Below are positions 17,369 to 25,406 of a DNA stretch of 64,000 nt, in pieces; within the stretch, counting starts at the first letter, position 1; each line of letters opens with the position of its first letter. The stretch is from Rhodoferax sp. Its GTDB lineage: Bacteria; Pseudomonadota; Gammaproteobacteria; Burkholderiales; Burkholderiaceae_C. A program made the position numbers and the translations under genes. A model generated the notes under the pieces. It did not search any database, was not told the DNA's origin, and saw only the letters and a program-made list of their open reading frames with translations. Location: NCBI RefSeq assembly GCF_028688795.1, contig NZ_JAQTXM010000004.1:152250-216249 (forward strand). The letters are read 5' to 3'.

Positions 17369-18829
17369 ATGTCTAAGAAAACTATTGAGAAGATTGAAGA
17401 TCAACCCCACGGCATCGTCATGTACAGTGATGGCTCTGCCAATCCCAATCCTGGAACAGGAGGATGGGGCTTACACGGCTACGTCTATGGCGAACACCCT
17501 CCGAAAAAAGGAAGTGGTAACAGCACGCAATACTTGACTGAAAAAGGGTACGTGGAAAAGCTGCAGACCAAAGAGGTTAAACCTCAAGAGGTCAAGCCTT
17601 TGATGTATGTCGATGGATATGGCAGCTTCCCACACCCTGTAACCAACAACATCGCTGAAATCGTGGGCGCTGCCAATGCGTTTTCATTTGCACTAAAGCA
17701 CGACAGCGTCAAGAAAGTCCAGCTGTTCACAGACAGTGAACATGTCCTCAACGGCGCAACCTCTTGGCTTCCTACATGGAAGAAAAACAATTGGATCAAG
17801 CGTGATGGCAATCCTGTGGCTAACAAAGAATTTTGGCAGGTGCTGGACGAGAATCTGCAAAAGCTCCTGGACAAAGGAGTATCGGTTGATGTCAAGTGGG
17901 TCAAGGGACACAGCAATGATTTAGGCAATCACATGGCCGATCTCAATGCTGATATCGGGACATTGAGCTCCAAGCAAAACGCTTACCGCGTGGAGTTCAA
18001 TAAGTCGCCTGCCGATGGTTACTGGACACCTAAGAACAACAGACACCCTTTCATTTCGCACCGTCGAATCTATTTCAGTTCGCTGGAATCGATCAACGTG
18101 CCGGGTGAATACTATTTGGGCGAACACGGAAAAGACGACGAACTGCTGGGTAAGCGCACTGCAGATGGTTGTTACAGCTACTTGTGTCTAGAGACCCCTG
18201 ACGAGTACATTGAGATGCTGAGGCGAAAGCAATGCGAAGCCTCCAATGGTCTTGACAGTATCATCATGGGTCGTTTGGACAAACTCTTTGAAGCCGCCAC
18301 GCGCTCACGTTTAGATCGCTTCGGTGAGATATGCATTTACCGCCCTAAGTCACAAGTTCTTGATATGCATTTCCTCGATGGTGAGCCGCTCACCAAAGAA
18401 CTCAATCCTCCACGGCTGGCCGTGCGCGCAGTCGAAGCAGTCAACACACTCAAAGGGTTGCTGCAATCGTGGAAAGACAAGACACCCAACACCGTAACCG
18501 CCACTGATCTGACAGATACGTTCTATACCCAGGACGAAAAGGGCAACACGGTGTTGAAGTCTGAGTTCATTGTAGGGTTCTCTACGCTCGCAGCACAGGT
18601 CTACTACGGTGATTTGGCTAAGGCACAACAAGAGCGTGTAGACCTCTGCATGGGTGTTGACCTACCTGACAGGAACACACTTAAGAAATTGGAAAAGCTC
18701 AAACCTGAAATCATAGTGATTACGTGGATGGAGTCTGAAAAGATGTTCCGCTACGCGACCATTGTGAAAGCAGGCAACGACCATGGCATTTGGGCTGGAA
18801 TGTATTCGAACCTGCGAGTCCTGACGTGA
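17369..18829 (+). CDS. RNase HI-domain protein with long C-terminal extension
   Basis: 486 residues, start supported by GGAG. The N-terminal ~200 residues are an RNase HI domain with all four acidic residues: MYSDGSANPNPG (D21), NNIAEIVGA (E97), FTDSEHV (D122) and HMADLNADIG (D191), plus KGHSND (H181). An insert of about 55 residues lies between the first strand and E97. Such enzymes cut RNA in RNA-DNA hybrids, for example lagging-strand primers. The remaining ~285 residues match nothing I recognise. The domain looks catalytically intact. Confidence 0.88.
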   Translation: MSKKTIEKIEDQPHGIVMYSDGSANPNPGTGGWGLHGYVYGEHPPKKGSGNSTQYLTEKGYVEKLQTKEVKPQEVKPLMYVDGYGSFPHPVTNNIAEIVGAANAFSFALKHDSVKKVQLFTDSEHVLNGATSWLPTWKKNNWIKRDGNPVANKEFWQVLDENLQKLLDKGVSVDVKWVKGHSNDLGNHMADLNADIGTLSSKQNAYRVEFNKSPADGYWTPKNNRHPFISHRRIYFSSLESINVPGEYYLGEHGKDDELLGKRTADGCYSYLCLETPDEYIEMLRRKQCEASNGLDSIIMGRLDKLFEAATRSRLDRFGEICIYRPKSQVLDMHFLDGEPLTKELNPPRLAVRAVEAVNTLKGLLQSWKDKTPNTVTATDLTDTFYTQDEKGNTVLKSEFIVGFSTLAAQVYYGDLAKAQQERVDLCMGVDLPDRNTLKKLEKLKPEIIVITWMESEKMFRYATIVKAGNDHGIWAGMYSNLRVLT

Positions 18830-18861
18830 GTATCCTTTAGTTGACATTTTTGGTCATTCAC

Positions 18862-19287
18862 ATGCCAGGTACATACGCCATTAACACCAATCCCTTGATG
18901 AGAGCTGTCATGAAAGTGATGCCTTCACGAATGAAGCGAATCATTTACTTGGCTTCTCTCACAGCGATTGCAAAGGAGACAAACATTCCAGAGAAAGCGC
19001 TTATCAACAAGCTGAATCGGGTACTGCATCTAAGTAGCACTGGAGACGATGCGCTAAAGCTGCCGATTCATCTGAGTCAGTTGATTTGGGCAGACAAAGT
19101 GGTGTTTCGACAAGACGTAAAGAAGCTCACTACCTGTGAGCCTGATGAGGTCAAAGCTTGCGCAGAGCGATTGGTTAAAGCCACGCCCAGTTGGTTTAGC
19201 TACGGCAGCGCCAGTATGTTGACAGATGACATCATTGCCTTATTCAGGAAAGACAACGACATCTTTGACAATAAAGCCACAGGGTAA
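18862..19287 (+). CDS. Unknown small basic protein
   Basis: 141 residues from the ATG; a TTG at 18841 would add seven residues, and neither start has a strong ribosome site. The sequence is helical and basic (PLMRAVMKVMPSRMKRIIYLASL), with no motif I recognise. It follows the RNase H gene closely and ends just before a 19-bp terminator. Confidence 0.5.
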   Translation: MPGTYAINTNPLMRAVMKVMPSRMKRIIYLASLTAIAKETNIPEKALINKLNRVLHLSSTGDDALKLPIHLSQLIWADKVVFRQDVKKLTTCEPDEVKACAERLVKATPSWFSYGSASMLTDDIIALFRKDNDIFDNKATG

Positions 19288-19299
19288 CGAACTCTACAA

Positions 19300-19340
19300 A
19301 CAGCATAAAGAGGATGGGTCGCCCATCCTCTTTATGCTGT
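19300..19340. terminator. Bidirectional terminator, CATAAA family
   Basis: A perfect 19-bp stem beginning ACAGCATAAAGAGG with a 3-nt loop. It is the longest perfect stem among the intergenic terminators of this set and lies between converging genes. Confidence 0.85.
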
Positions 19341-19344
19341 AAGT

Positions 19345-20286
19345 TTAAGGAACGACCCAACCCGGAGAAGAAGAAGCGGCAGCAAAGTGCCTGCGGATCG
19401 ATTTCAGTGAAGTGCCTGAAGTGATGGCGTGGGTAGCGTATGTATATTTTTCCACGTTTGCAATGACAAGAGTAACTGTGATTCTACCGCCTGCAAAAAT
19501 GCCCACTTCATTATTTCCGGCACCTGCTAAGTTCAGTCGTGCAAGGCCCAATGAGTTACCGCCATAGAAAGACAAGCTTGCATAATCGAGAATCTCTACA
19601 GTGTTCCGGATAGAGGCAGTGCTTCCGCCGCCTGCAAAACAAGCCATGGTAGCGTTGCCAGCGCCTGCTAACATGCTCCTACTTGCCGACAGAGCAATAC
19701 CTGCAGCCCAAACGCCTGTTGCGTGGGTGTATTTTTTAGTAGAGGACGTGTTGTAAGTTCCAGTAAAGTTACCGTTAGTGGAGCCACCTGCAACAATTCC
19801 GAGTTCTAAATTACTTGCTGCGCCAGCACCACTTGCTGCACCAGAAAGACTAGTGTTTGGTCCATAGGTAAAATTGGCGTAAGTGTATTTCTGGGCATTG
19901 GTTAGGCTTGCGGCACTGTAATAGCCTAATGCAAAAATTCCGTGTGTTTCATTTCCAAACGCAATATGCTCATGTCTTCCGCTTGTTAGTGTTTGTGATC
20001 CAGATGCCGCAGTGTTGGCTGCGTAATTATAAATGGTAGTTTGGGTGCTGTAGTTGGCGCCGTTAGCGGCACCGCCAGCGAAAACACCCACGCTGGAGTT
20101 ACCTGTACCTGCGTGGAGAGCCAGTGTAAGCGGTAGGCCATATCCAGCGGTTACCGCGTCGTTAACGTAGTGGTATCGGTCAGTGATGGAAAGTGTTGTT
20201 GAACCTGTCGAGCCGCCGGCAAAAAGAGCATAACGCCATAAGCCTTCTATAAATTTACGCTTACCTGACATTAATAATTCAAACAT
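19345..20286 (-). CDS. Six-bladed propeller-like protein, copy 1 of 3
   Basis: About 313 residues. The ATG at 20286 is chosen because it gives the MFELL start shared with the genes at 26086 and 56110. The body consists of ~45-50-residue repeats of the form (V/I)G(I/C)FAGG...YxYAxxxxxxGxxLxxxRxxLAGAGN. Repeats of this Kelch-like type normally form beta-propellers. In phages such repeat proteins may be virion adhesins, but I see no direct proof of that here. The gene lies downstream of the 20346 gene on the minus strand. Confidence 0.65.
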   Translation of the reverse strand: MFELLMSGKRKFIEGLWRYALFAGGSTGSTTLSITDRYHYVNDAVTAGYGLPLTLALHAGTGNSSVGVFAGGAANGANYSTQTTIYNYAANTAASGSQTLTSGRHEHIAFGNETHGIFALGYYSAASLTNAQKYTYANFTYGPNTSLSGAASGAGAASNLELGIVAGGSTNGNFTGTYNTSSTKKYTHATGVWAAGIALSASRSMLAGAGNATMACFAGGGSTASIRNTVEILDYASLSFYGGNSLGLARLNLAGAGNNEVGIFAGGRITVTLVIANVEKYTYATHAITSGTSLKSIRRHFAAASSSPGWVVP

Positions 20287-20345
20287 ATTTAATACTTTCA
20301 AAAATAAAAAAGTAACTGGGGCTACCAGTTACTTTAAATGTGTTT

Positions 20346-21191
20346 TTAAATGCTTTTCTGGATGTGCTCAATCGTGTTCTTCACGCTGCCATTAAGCGCC
20401 AAAACACGGTAATACGTGGTGCTGAAGAATTGCAGTTGTTGTGCCACTTCGTAAGCACCTGCAGCCAGGTTCTGCGCAGCTTCTTGGCTGGTGGACTTGG
20501 CGTTGTCTTTACTCAGGTTTTGGTAAATGATTTCCAAGTAGTCCGTACATTGCTTGACTTGTCGTGCAATGCTCTCACGGTTGACAGACTCCACATTGAT
20601 CACGCAGCTCTTGAGTTGAGTGAATATGTCTTTCCAGTCGGCATTGCGCTCGACTACTGCGCCTACTTTGGTGACGGCTTTGTAGGAGTTCTTTTCGTAC
20701 AGCTTGGCCAAACTCGCGTAGGCCTCGTCACGAATGCTCTTCAGTTTTTCGTAGGTGGCTTGTTCGCTTTTGGTACTGATGTTGGCATTAACATCTGACA
20801 CCATTTGAGCCAGTAGGAAAAGATAAGGGCTTGTAACATCACGTTGAATGTCCTTCAAATAAGTGGTGACAGGCACCAGGGTTTTCAAATATTCCAAATA
20901 CGTCACACTCACGCCTTCAGGCACAAATGCACGCAGTTCACGCAGCTCCGTATACGGTACGCTTTCAATCTCAGACAAGAACGCTTTTTGGTACTTGTCT
21001 AAAGGAACAATGTCAGGCAAGACCACGGCTTCTTTGGTAGCAGAGAATCCTTGTATGATTCCCGGCATGATGCCCTTTAGTTTAGCAGCTGCCTCAGACA
21101 GCGTACTAAAACCTTTGGTGATGGCGTCATTGAGCGACTCGCTGGCATAGCGCAGCTTTTCTTCAGGAGTAAGAGTGTAGGTCAGTTTCAT
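20346..21191 (-). CDS. Unknown helical protein, 281 residues
   Basis: The start at ATG 21191 (MKLTYTLTPEEKLRYASESL) is preferred over an upstream TTG; no strong ribosome site is seen. The sequence is almost wholly helical, with Lys/Glu-rich heptad stretches and no membrane segment. No family is recognised. It is the first gene of a two-gene minus-strand block; the 170 nt upstream contain the plus-strand promoter element of the small-gene cluster. Confidence 0.55.
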   Translation of the reverse strand: MKLTYTLTPEEKLRYASESLNDAITKGFSTLSEAAAKLKGIMPGIIQGFSATKEAVVLPDIVPLDKYQKAFLSEIESVPYTELRELRAFVPEGVSVTYLEYLKTLVPVTTYLKDIQRDVTSPYLFLLAQMVSDVNANISTKSEQATYEKLKSIRDEAYASLAKLYEKNSYKAVTKVGAVVERNADWKDIFTQLKSCVINVESVNRESIARQVKQCTDYLEIIYQNLSKDNAKSTSQEAAQNLAAGAYEVAQQLQFFSTTYYRVLALNGSVKNTIEHIQKSI

Positions 21192-21257
21192 AGTTAAATG
21201 ATTCAAGAGAGTGACACGGCATAGCATGGCCGCATTGGGGGTTAGAAAGCTGGATTC

Positions 21258-21345
21258 CAGATTTTTTCAATCACATATACCAATCGTGAGCTTCTACAAG
21301 TGTAGTTAAGTTTAGGTGATTGAACTACCTATTTTAAAGTGTTCT
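21258..21345 (+). promoter_or_regulatory. Shared promoter-like element and structured leader, copy A
   Basis: ATTTTTTCAATCACATATA is found identically at 21258, 24602 and 62622 and in a variant at 33777, each time before a small GC-rich gene. Downstream, copies A and D also share a leader, GTGAGCTTCTACA(A/G)GTGTAG, which can fold as CTACA/TGTAG, followed by TAGGT...ACCTA. The position and repetition support a promoter plus 5' leader. Which polymerase uses it is unknown. Confidence 0.65.
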
Positions 21346-21364
21346 GTTCTTTTGGAGTTTTATC

Positions 21365-21775
21365 ATGGCTAAGATCATCATCACTTTCGCCGAAGTCCGC
21401 GCCGCGAGCAACCTGGTCGCTACTATCATCGACGCCGCTCTGGAGAACGGCGTTGACTACGCGGTCGAGAACCGCTGCAAGTTCGTGAGGAAGAGCGAAG
21501 AAATTCGCAACATGTCCGACGAGGGCGTCCGTAGCTTCTTCCTGGAGACAATGAACGAAGCCGAGCGTAAGCTCGTCAACGTCGGGTACAACGACATCAC
21601 TGTCGAAGTCCCCGAAAAATTCATCATCAAGTATTTTGCCGCCAGCGAAAAATTTGTGGTGAAAGCCGCACCGATCTTGAGCGCGATGGCTAACCTGGCC
21701 AAGAGCTTTTTCAACGTCGTCAAGGCGTTCGAGAAAGACTTGGCTAAGCTGGCCAAAGAGACCTTCGGGTCTTAA
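21365..21775 (+). CDS. Small GC-rich hairpin gene 1
   Basis: 136 residues, start supported by TTTGGAG. The product is helical and Ala/Val-rich with no recognised family. Base composition is clearly more GC-rich than in neighbouring genes. The coding strand carries perfect small hairpins with stable tetraloops: GCGAA-GAAA-TTCGC near 21495, CGAGC-GTAA-GCTCG near 21563, GCGGT/ACCGC near 21461, and AGACC-TTCG-GGTCT at 21759-21772, ending at the stop codon. Its upstream sequence is promoter copy A and its downstream neighbour is the two-hairpin element. Confidence 0.65.
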   Translation: MAKIIITFAEVRAASNLVATIIDAALENGVDYAVENRCKFVRKSEEIRNMSDEGVRSFFLETMNEAERKLVNVGYNDITVEVPEKFIIKYFAASEKFVVKAAPILSAMANLAKSFFNVVKAFEKDLAKLAKETFGS

Positions 21776-21802
21776 TCTGCCTAGGTAACTAGGTGGTCGG
21801 AT

Positions 21803-21869
21803 CGCCTAGTCATAGGCGGTCTCTTTATGGGTTTCATTCAGGAACCCATAAAGAGACAATGTCGTCTCG
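21803..21869 (+). ncRNA. Two-hairpin RNA element, copy 1
   Basis: The first hairpin is CGCCTA/TAGGCG with a GTCA loop (21803-21818). The second is a perfect 15-bp stem at 21819-21857, beginning GTCTCTTTATGGGTT. Its right arm ends in GAGAC, followed 6 nt later by another GTCTC, so GAGAC has two possible partners, as in a switch. A second copy at 24837 differs in a stem base pair but keeps it paired. Both copies lie just before a gene with the ribosome site TTTGGAGTTTTATC. Confidence 0.7.
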
Positions 21870-21892
21870 TGTGTTTCCTTTGGAGTTTTATC

Positions 21893-22276
21893 ATGGCTAA
21901 GATCACTATCGTTTCCAACCGCATCATCAACCGCCGTACGCTGACCGGACGCCGTGGCGTCCGAAAGGATGTCAAATACATCGAATTCCGCGCCGCGGAC
22001 GGCCAGCTCCACGGGGCTGACAAAAGCTGCATGCTCGCCGACCGCGAGGTCGGCGCCATATCCGGCGTCCGTCACTTGTTGAATGTGTTGGACGCAGAAG
22101 GCAGCTGGTCTGTGCTGCCGAATGGCGGCACTCTGGGGTACTATGAGGGGGGGTTAAACAGCGAGACCAGTCTTCCGGCTGGAACACTGTTTAAAACTGC
22201 TCAGGAGGGCAATGCTGCCGCCAGCTCGACGTACTACGTCCGCCGCCCAGGTGTCGACTACAGCCTGGGTCTCTGA
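21893..22276 (+). CDS. Small GC-rich hairpin gene 2
   Basis: 127 residues from the ATG after TTTGGAG. No family is recognised; the product is basic at the N-terminus and Gly-rich towards the end. Perfect inverted repeats run through the coding strand: 21946-21963 (8 bp), 22036-22055 (8 bp with a GCGA loop), 22154-22194 (8-bp outer stem with an inner hairpin), 22226-22238 (5 bp), and 22264-22282 (8 bp, spanning the TGA stop). A GCAA-loop terminator follows at once. Confidence 0.65.
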   Translation: MAKITIVSNRIINRRTLTGRRGVRKDVKYIEFRAADGQLHGADKSCMLADREVGAISGVRHLLNVLDAEGSWSVLPNGGTLGYYEGGLNSETSLPAGTLFKTAQEGNAAASSTYYVRRPGVDYSLGL

Positions 22277-22290
22277 CCCAGGGCGGCAGG

Positions 22291-22317
22291 ATCACCCAGC
22301 AATGGGTGATATTTTTT
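22291..22317 (+). terminator. Intrinsic terminator
   Basis: ATCACCCA-GCAA-TGGGTGAT, an 8-bp stem with a GNRA loop, followed by ATTTTTT. It ends the second small GC-rich gene. Confidence 0.85.
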
Positions 22318-22367
22318 AACAAGAGCAGCTAGAAAAGTAGCTGCTCGTTTGTTTCATGGAGGTAAGA

Positions 22368-22574
22368 ATGAAACATATAAGAAACGCCATCACTTCGGTG
22401 AGGTCCATGCGTGGGCCCGCCGAAGGGGAGCTTCTGGTTGACCTGCAGGTCAACCAGGAAAGCATCCTCGGGCCCAGTGCCCGAGGACTATTCACCGCTG
22501 AACAAGCGGTGAACTATATCAAGGACCATCCTCGACTGGAGATAACTCCAGTCGAGAAATGGATTCTCGACTAA
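22368..22574 (+). CDS. Small GC-rich hairpin gene 3
   Basis: 68 residues, start set by GGAGG 5 nt upstream. No family is recognised. The 207-nt coding sequence is largely a string of perfect inverted repeats: 22390-22401 (TCAC-TTCG-GTGA), 22434-22457 (24-nt palindrome), 22465-22487 (9 bp), 22491-22513 (9 bp) and 22531-22556 (11 bp, ATAA loop). The untranslated parts continue the pattern: 22323-22346 before the gene and 22579-22602 after it. Each stem has a different sequence, so this is not an inserted repeat family. Confidence 0.65.
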   Translation: MKHIRNAITSVRSMRGPAEGELLVDLQVNQESILGPSARGLFTAEQAVNYIKDHPRLEITPVEKWILD

Positions 22575-22578
22575 TCCC

Positions 22579-22631
22579 AGAGGCTCTCGAAAGAGAGCCT
22601 CTAAAGAAAGCTCCGGCTTTCTTTTTTTTTC
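22579..22631 (+). terminator. Hairpin and intrinsic terminator
   Basis: A 10-bp hairpin with a GAAA loop (22579-22602) is followed by AAAGAAAGC-TCCG-GCTTTCTTT and a T-run (22603-22631). The second hairpin and T-run are the same sequence as the terminator at 25323. Confidence 0.85.
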
Positions 22632-22708
22632 ATCCAAATTAAATACCTAGACCTATGATCTTCTGAGCCACAAACACTGTCGGCAAGCAATACTTCAGAA
22701 GGACCCTC

Positions 22709-24136
22709 ATGACGTTCAATCTCCAACCTGCATTTACCCAAATCCCATTTGTCAAAATCTCGTACAACATTGGTTGTATGCTTGACATTCCTACGGGTGT
22801 CTACGAAGTAGGCGTTCATGGAGAGAGCATTCTTAACGGAGGCCTGGGTGCCATTACTGGTGTGGTGGGCATCGGCAATAATTTCAAATCCACGATTATG
22901 CACTTCATGATGTTGTCCGCAATGTCAAGGTTTGCAAGAAGTACGGCCAATACCTACGACACTGAAATCAACATGTTGCAGTCTCGTCTGTCGCAACTCG
23001 CATGTGCAGTCAAGGACTTCTGTGGAGAAGATGTGATTGATAATGGGCGTTGGCAGATCACAGATAAAACCTTGTACTACGCCAACGAATGGTACGAAAT
23101 CTGGAAAAAGTTCATTAAAGAAAAACGAGACAACCTTTCCAAGATCAGCATCACCACTCCGTTTATTGATCGTGACGGTGTCACGCTGATGAAGGTGAGT
23201 GTTCCTACCTTCACAGAAATCGACAGCTTCAGTGAATTTGAAACTGAAGACGTGGCAGCCATGCAGGCCAACAACGAGCTGGGTGATTCAGGTGCGCTCA
23301 CACTGCACATAAAGCAAGGCCTGTCCAAGCTGCGTTTCTTGACGGATATCCCTAAGCTGATTGCTAACGGCAACAATCCCTTGCTGATGACTGCACACAT
23401 CGGTAAAGAAATTCCCATGGATACCCGTGCTCCTGCAGTCAAGAAATTGCAGTACCTCAAGAACGGTGATAAGCTCAAGGGCGTGACTGATAAGTTCACC
23501 TTCCTCACCACCAACTGCTGGCAGTGCCAGAACGCTACACCGCTGATCAATGACACCACTAAGGCTGCAGAGTATCCGCGCAATAGCGACGAGAATCAGC
23601 GCAAAGGTGACACCGACTTGTTCCTTGTTACGCTGGTGCAGCTTCGAAGCAAGACGGGCCCTACCGGCCTCATCATGCAAATTGTAGTGTCTCAACAAGA
23701 AGGCGTACTGCCGTCCTTGTCAGAGTTTCACTACTTGAAGACCATGGACCGTTATGGTTTCGGCGGAAACCGAGACAACTATTACATGGAACTTCTTCCT
23801 GAGGTGAAGCTTTCGCGCACCACAGTGCGTGGTAAGTTGGATCGTGATGCCAAGCTTCGACGTGCCATGAACATCAGTTCAGAAATGTGCCAGATGAAGA
23901 TGCTGTGGAGCAGGCTACCGGAAGACCTGATCTGCACACCCAAGCAACTGTATGATGACCTGATTGCTTTGGGCTATGATTGGGACACCTTGCTCAATAC
24001 CCGTGGCTGGTGGACGGCTGATAACGACAATCACCCAATTCCTTTCCTTTCTACCATGGACCTTTTGAAGATGAGGAAGAAGGAATACATTCCATTCTGG
24101 TTCACAGAAGAACAACGCAGCAAACTCAAGCTGTAA
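22709..24136 (+). CDS. RecA-fold ATPase (UvsX/DnaB/KaiC-like)
   Basis: 475 residues, start supported by AGGA. A P-loop-like segment, ITGVVGIGNNFKSTIMHFM, lies at about residues 48-66; the usual Gly before Lys is replaced by Phe (NFKST), a variation seen in some phage RecA-like ATPases. NTYDTEIN at about 78-85 resembles the strand after the P-loop in RecA-type proteins. A strand-exchange or helicase role in DNA replication is likely; which of the two cannot be decided from sequence alone. It sits between two clusters of small GC-rich genes but has ordinary base composition itself. Confidence 0.6.
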   Translation: MTFNLQPAFTQIPFVKISYNIGCMLDIPTGVYEVGVHGESILNGGLGAITGVVGIGNNFKSTIMHFMMLSAMSRFARSTANTYDTEINMLQSRLSQLACAVKDFCGEDVIDNGRWQITDKTLYYANEWYEIWKKFIKEKRDNLSKISITTPFIDRDGVTLMKVSVPTFTEIDSFSEFETEDVAAMQANNELGDSGALTLHIKQGLSKLRFLTDIPKLIANGNNPLLMTAHIGKEIPMDTRAPAVKKLQYLKNGDKLKGVTDKFTFLTTNCWQCQNATPLINDTTKAAEYPRNSDENQRKGDTDLFLVTLVQLRSKTGPTGLIMQIVVSQQEGVLPSLSEFHYLKTMDRYGFGGNRDNYYMELLPEVKLSRTTVRGKLDRDAKLRRAMNISSEMCQMKMLWSRLPEDLICTPKQLYDDLIALGYDWDTLLNTRGWWTADNDNHPIPFLSTMDLLKMRKKEYIPFWFTEEQRSKLKL

Positions 24137-24213
24137 TTTTTAATAGCCGAGCAATCCATTAGGTGTGTAAACCACACCTAATTCTTTAACAACATTAAGA
24201 ACCGTTAGCCATT

Positions 24214-24540
24214 ATGCAGATCCTCACCCAAAACGTATTTCAAGAAGTTCGCCAACCTGGAGACATTGATCTGGTCGAACAAATCACTGCCATGCTTGTG
24301 CGCGAAGGACACCCTAATCCCACTGCTTGGCACGATCACCCGAACATTGTTCAAGCCAAACAAGCCGCGCCTAAGCTGCAGCGCTTCCTCATCAACCGTT
24401 ACTGGCGAATGCGCTTGGGTCAATGCGAAAGCTCTACCGTCGCAGAGCGTTTCTGTTTGATCGAAGACGGTACAGATAAAGAATGGTTGTCCTTGTTTGA
24501 TTCAGGTGTATTACCTGCCATTGTCAATTACGTCCTTTGA
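24214..24540 (+). CDS. Unknown 108-residue protein
   Basis: A compact helical protein (VFQEVRQPGDIDLVEQITAM, then RFLINRYWRMRLGQ) with no recognised motif. The start codon has only a weak ribosome site. It follows the RecA-fold ATPase by 77 nt and ends before a CATAAA-type terminator. Confidence 0.55.
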   Translation: MQILTQNVFQEVRQPGDIDLVEQITAMLVREGHPNPTAWHDHPNIVQAKQAAPKLQRFLINRYWRMRLGQCESSTVAERFCLIEDGTDKEWLSLFDSGVLPAIVNYVL

Positions 24541-24548
24541 ATAGCGCA

Positions 24549-24584
24549 GCATAAAAGCTCTGGTACTTCCCAGAGCTTTTATGC
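24549..24584 (+). terminator. Terminator, CATAAA family
   Basis: A perfect 15-bp stem, GCATAAAAGCTCTGG and its complement, with a 6-nt loop. The sequence after TTTATG runs straight into promoter copy B, and 46 nt starting in this stem are identical to 62598-62643. Confidence 0.8.
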
Positions 24585-24601
24585 CGTCTAAAACTCTAAT
24601 G

Positions 24602-24662
24602 CAGATTTTTTCAATCACATATACTACTGGTGACCTTCTACAAGTCTGTGGAAGATAACCCT
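24602..24662 (+). promoter_or_regulatory. Shared promoter-like element, copy B
   Basis: ATTTTTTCAATCACATATA as in copies A and D. The leader is shorter than in A and D and can fold as CTTC-ACA...TGT-GAAG. The next gene, the 47-residue membrane protein, starts 15 nt further on. Confidence 0.65.
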
Positions 24663-24676
24663 TTAGGAGAATTGAA

Positions 24677-24820
24677 ATGAAGGCAAAACTTTACGCTTGG
24701 GTGATGGTGATAAGCGGCATGGCTGCGGCCGTGACCGCCGAGTACAATTTGCCAGCAGCGCTTGCGCTGCTGGGCGTCGTCGCTTTCGCGCTGGTGAAAG
24801 CACTGAAGCACTGCGATTAA
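24677..24820 (+). CDS. 47-residue membrane protein, small GC-rich hairpin gene 4
   Basis: A short gene with a good ribosome site (AGGAG). The product, beginning MKAKLYAWVMVISGMAAAV, has two hydrophobic segments (about residues 5-20 and 27-42) around a short polar turn. The coding strand holds a perfect 10-bp inverted repeat at 24752-24773 and a 6-bp stem, GCACTG/CAGTGC (24808-24829), looping out the stop codon. It follows promoter copy B and precedes the second copy of the two-hairpin element. Function unknown; a membrane-acting early protein is a guess. Confidence 0.6.
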   Translation: MKAKLYAWVMVISGMAAAVTAEYNLPAALALLGVVAFALVKALKHCD

Positions 24821-24836
24821 TCTCAGTGCACTGGAT

Positions 24837-24903
24837 CGCCTAGCCATAGGCGGTCTCTTTATAGGTTTCAGTCAGGAACCTATAAAGAGACAATGTCGTC
24901 TCG
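24837..24903 (+). ncRNA. Two-hairpin RNA element, copy 2
   Basis: CGCCTA-GCCA-TAGGCG (24837-24852), then a perfect 15-bp stem at 24853-24891. Compared with copy 1, the stem reads TATAGGTT/AACCTATA instead of TATGGGTT/AACCCATA, a two-sided change that keeps the pair. The GAGAC at the end of the stem can pair either with GTCTC upstream or with GTCTC 6 nt downstream. The flanking sequence down to the next start codon is also conserved. Confidence 0.7.
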
Positions 24904-24927
24904 ATTGATTTCCTTTGGAGTTTTATC

Positions 24928-25302
24928 ATGATCAACGCAATCTACAACAAAGTATTCAACAACGAAACGGCGCTGCGCCAGCAGCACCTCGAGCTGCGTG
25001 AGGTGGATCACCGGATCATCAGAAAGGTGATCGACAAGATCGGTAATGTAGGATTCTTTGATGGGTATTCCATCGAGGAATGGCAACTTATTGGTGAGGT
25101 CAGCTCCAGTAAGCTGGCAGAAGGCGAGTCTGCCCACCGTGAGGTCAGCATGATTGCTGACCCGAAAAACCGAAGGGTTCTTTGCTGCGTGCCGCTTGAT
25201 CTGCAGGATGCCACCCACCCTCTAGAGGTGTGGGCAATAATCGCTGACATCGTCGGCGAGGTGGCCTTACGCCACACTACTGTGGTTTACAGCAAGGATT
25301 AA
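24928..25302 (+). CDS. Small GC-rich hairpin gene 5
   Basis: 124 residues, start after TTTGGAGTTTTATC, the same ribosome site as genes 1 and 2. No family is recognised; the N-terminal half is helical and charged. Inverted repeats in the coding strand include CACCTC/GAGGTG (24985-25005), GATCACC/GGTGATC (25006-25032), GGTCAGC/GCTGACC (25143-25162), GTGGC/GCCAC (25261-25275) and a perfect 12-bp stem spanning the TAA stop (25286-25317). Confidence 0.65.
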   Translation: MINAIYNKVFNNETALRQQHLELREVDHRIIRKVIDKIGNVGFFDGYSIEEWQLIGEVSSSKLAEGESAHREVSMIADPKNRRVLCCVPLDLQDATHPLEVWAIIADIVGEVALRHTTVVYSKD

Positions 25303-25320
25303 TCCCCTTGCTGTAAATCC

Positions 25321-25353
25321 AAAAAGAAAGCTCCGGCTTTCTTTTTTTTTTTT
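25321..25353 (+). terminator. Intrinsic terminator
   Basis: AAAGAAAGC-TCCG-GCTTTCTTT followed by a long T-run. It has the same sequence as the terminator of small GC-rich gene 3 (22603). Confidence 0.88.
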
Positions 25354-25406
25354 GTTTAATGGCCGTCCGCCCATGAAATGATTAGACCACACACAAAGGA
25401 ACCGCT

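Noticed and set aside
18841..18864. TTGACA at 18841 as a -35 promoter box
   Set aside because: No -10 partner at the right distance, and it lies at the end of the RNase H gene, within a continuous operon.
20340..20798. A 152-codon plus-strand frame opposite the 20346 gene
   Set aside because: Overlaps the minus-strand gene fully, has no ribosome site, and is cysteine/phenylalanine-rich as antisense frames often are.
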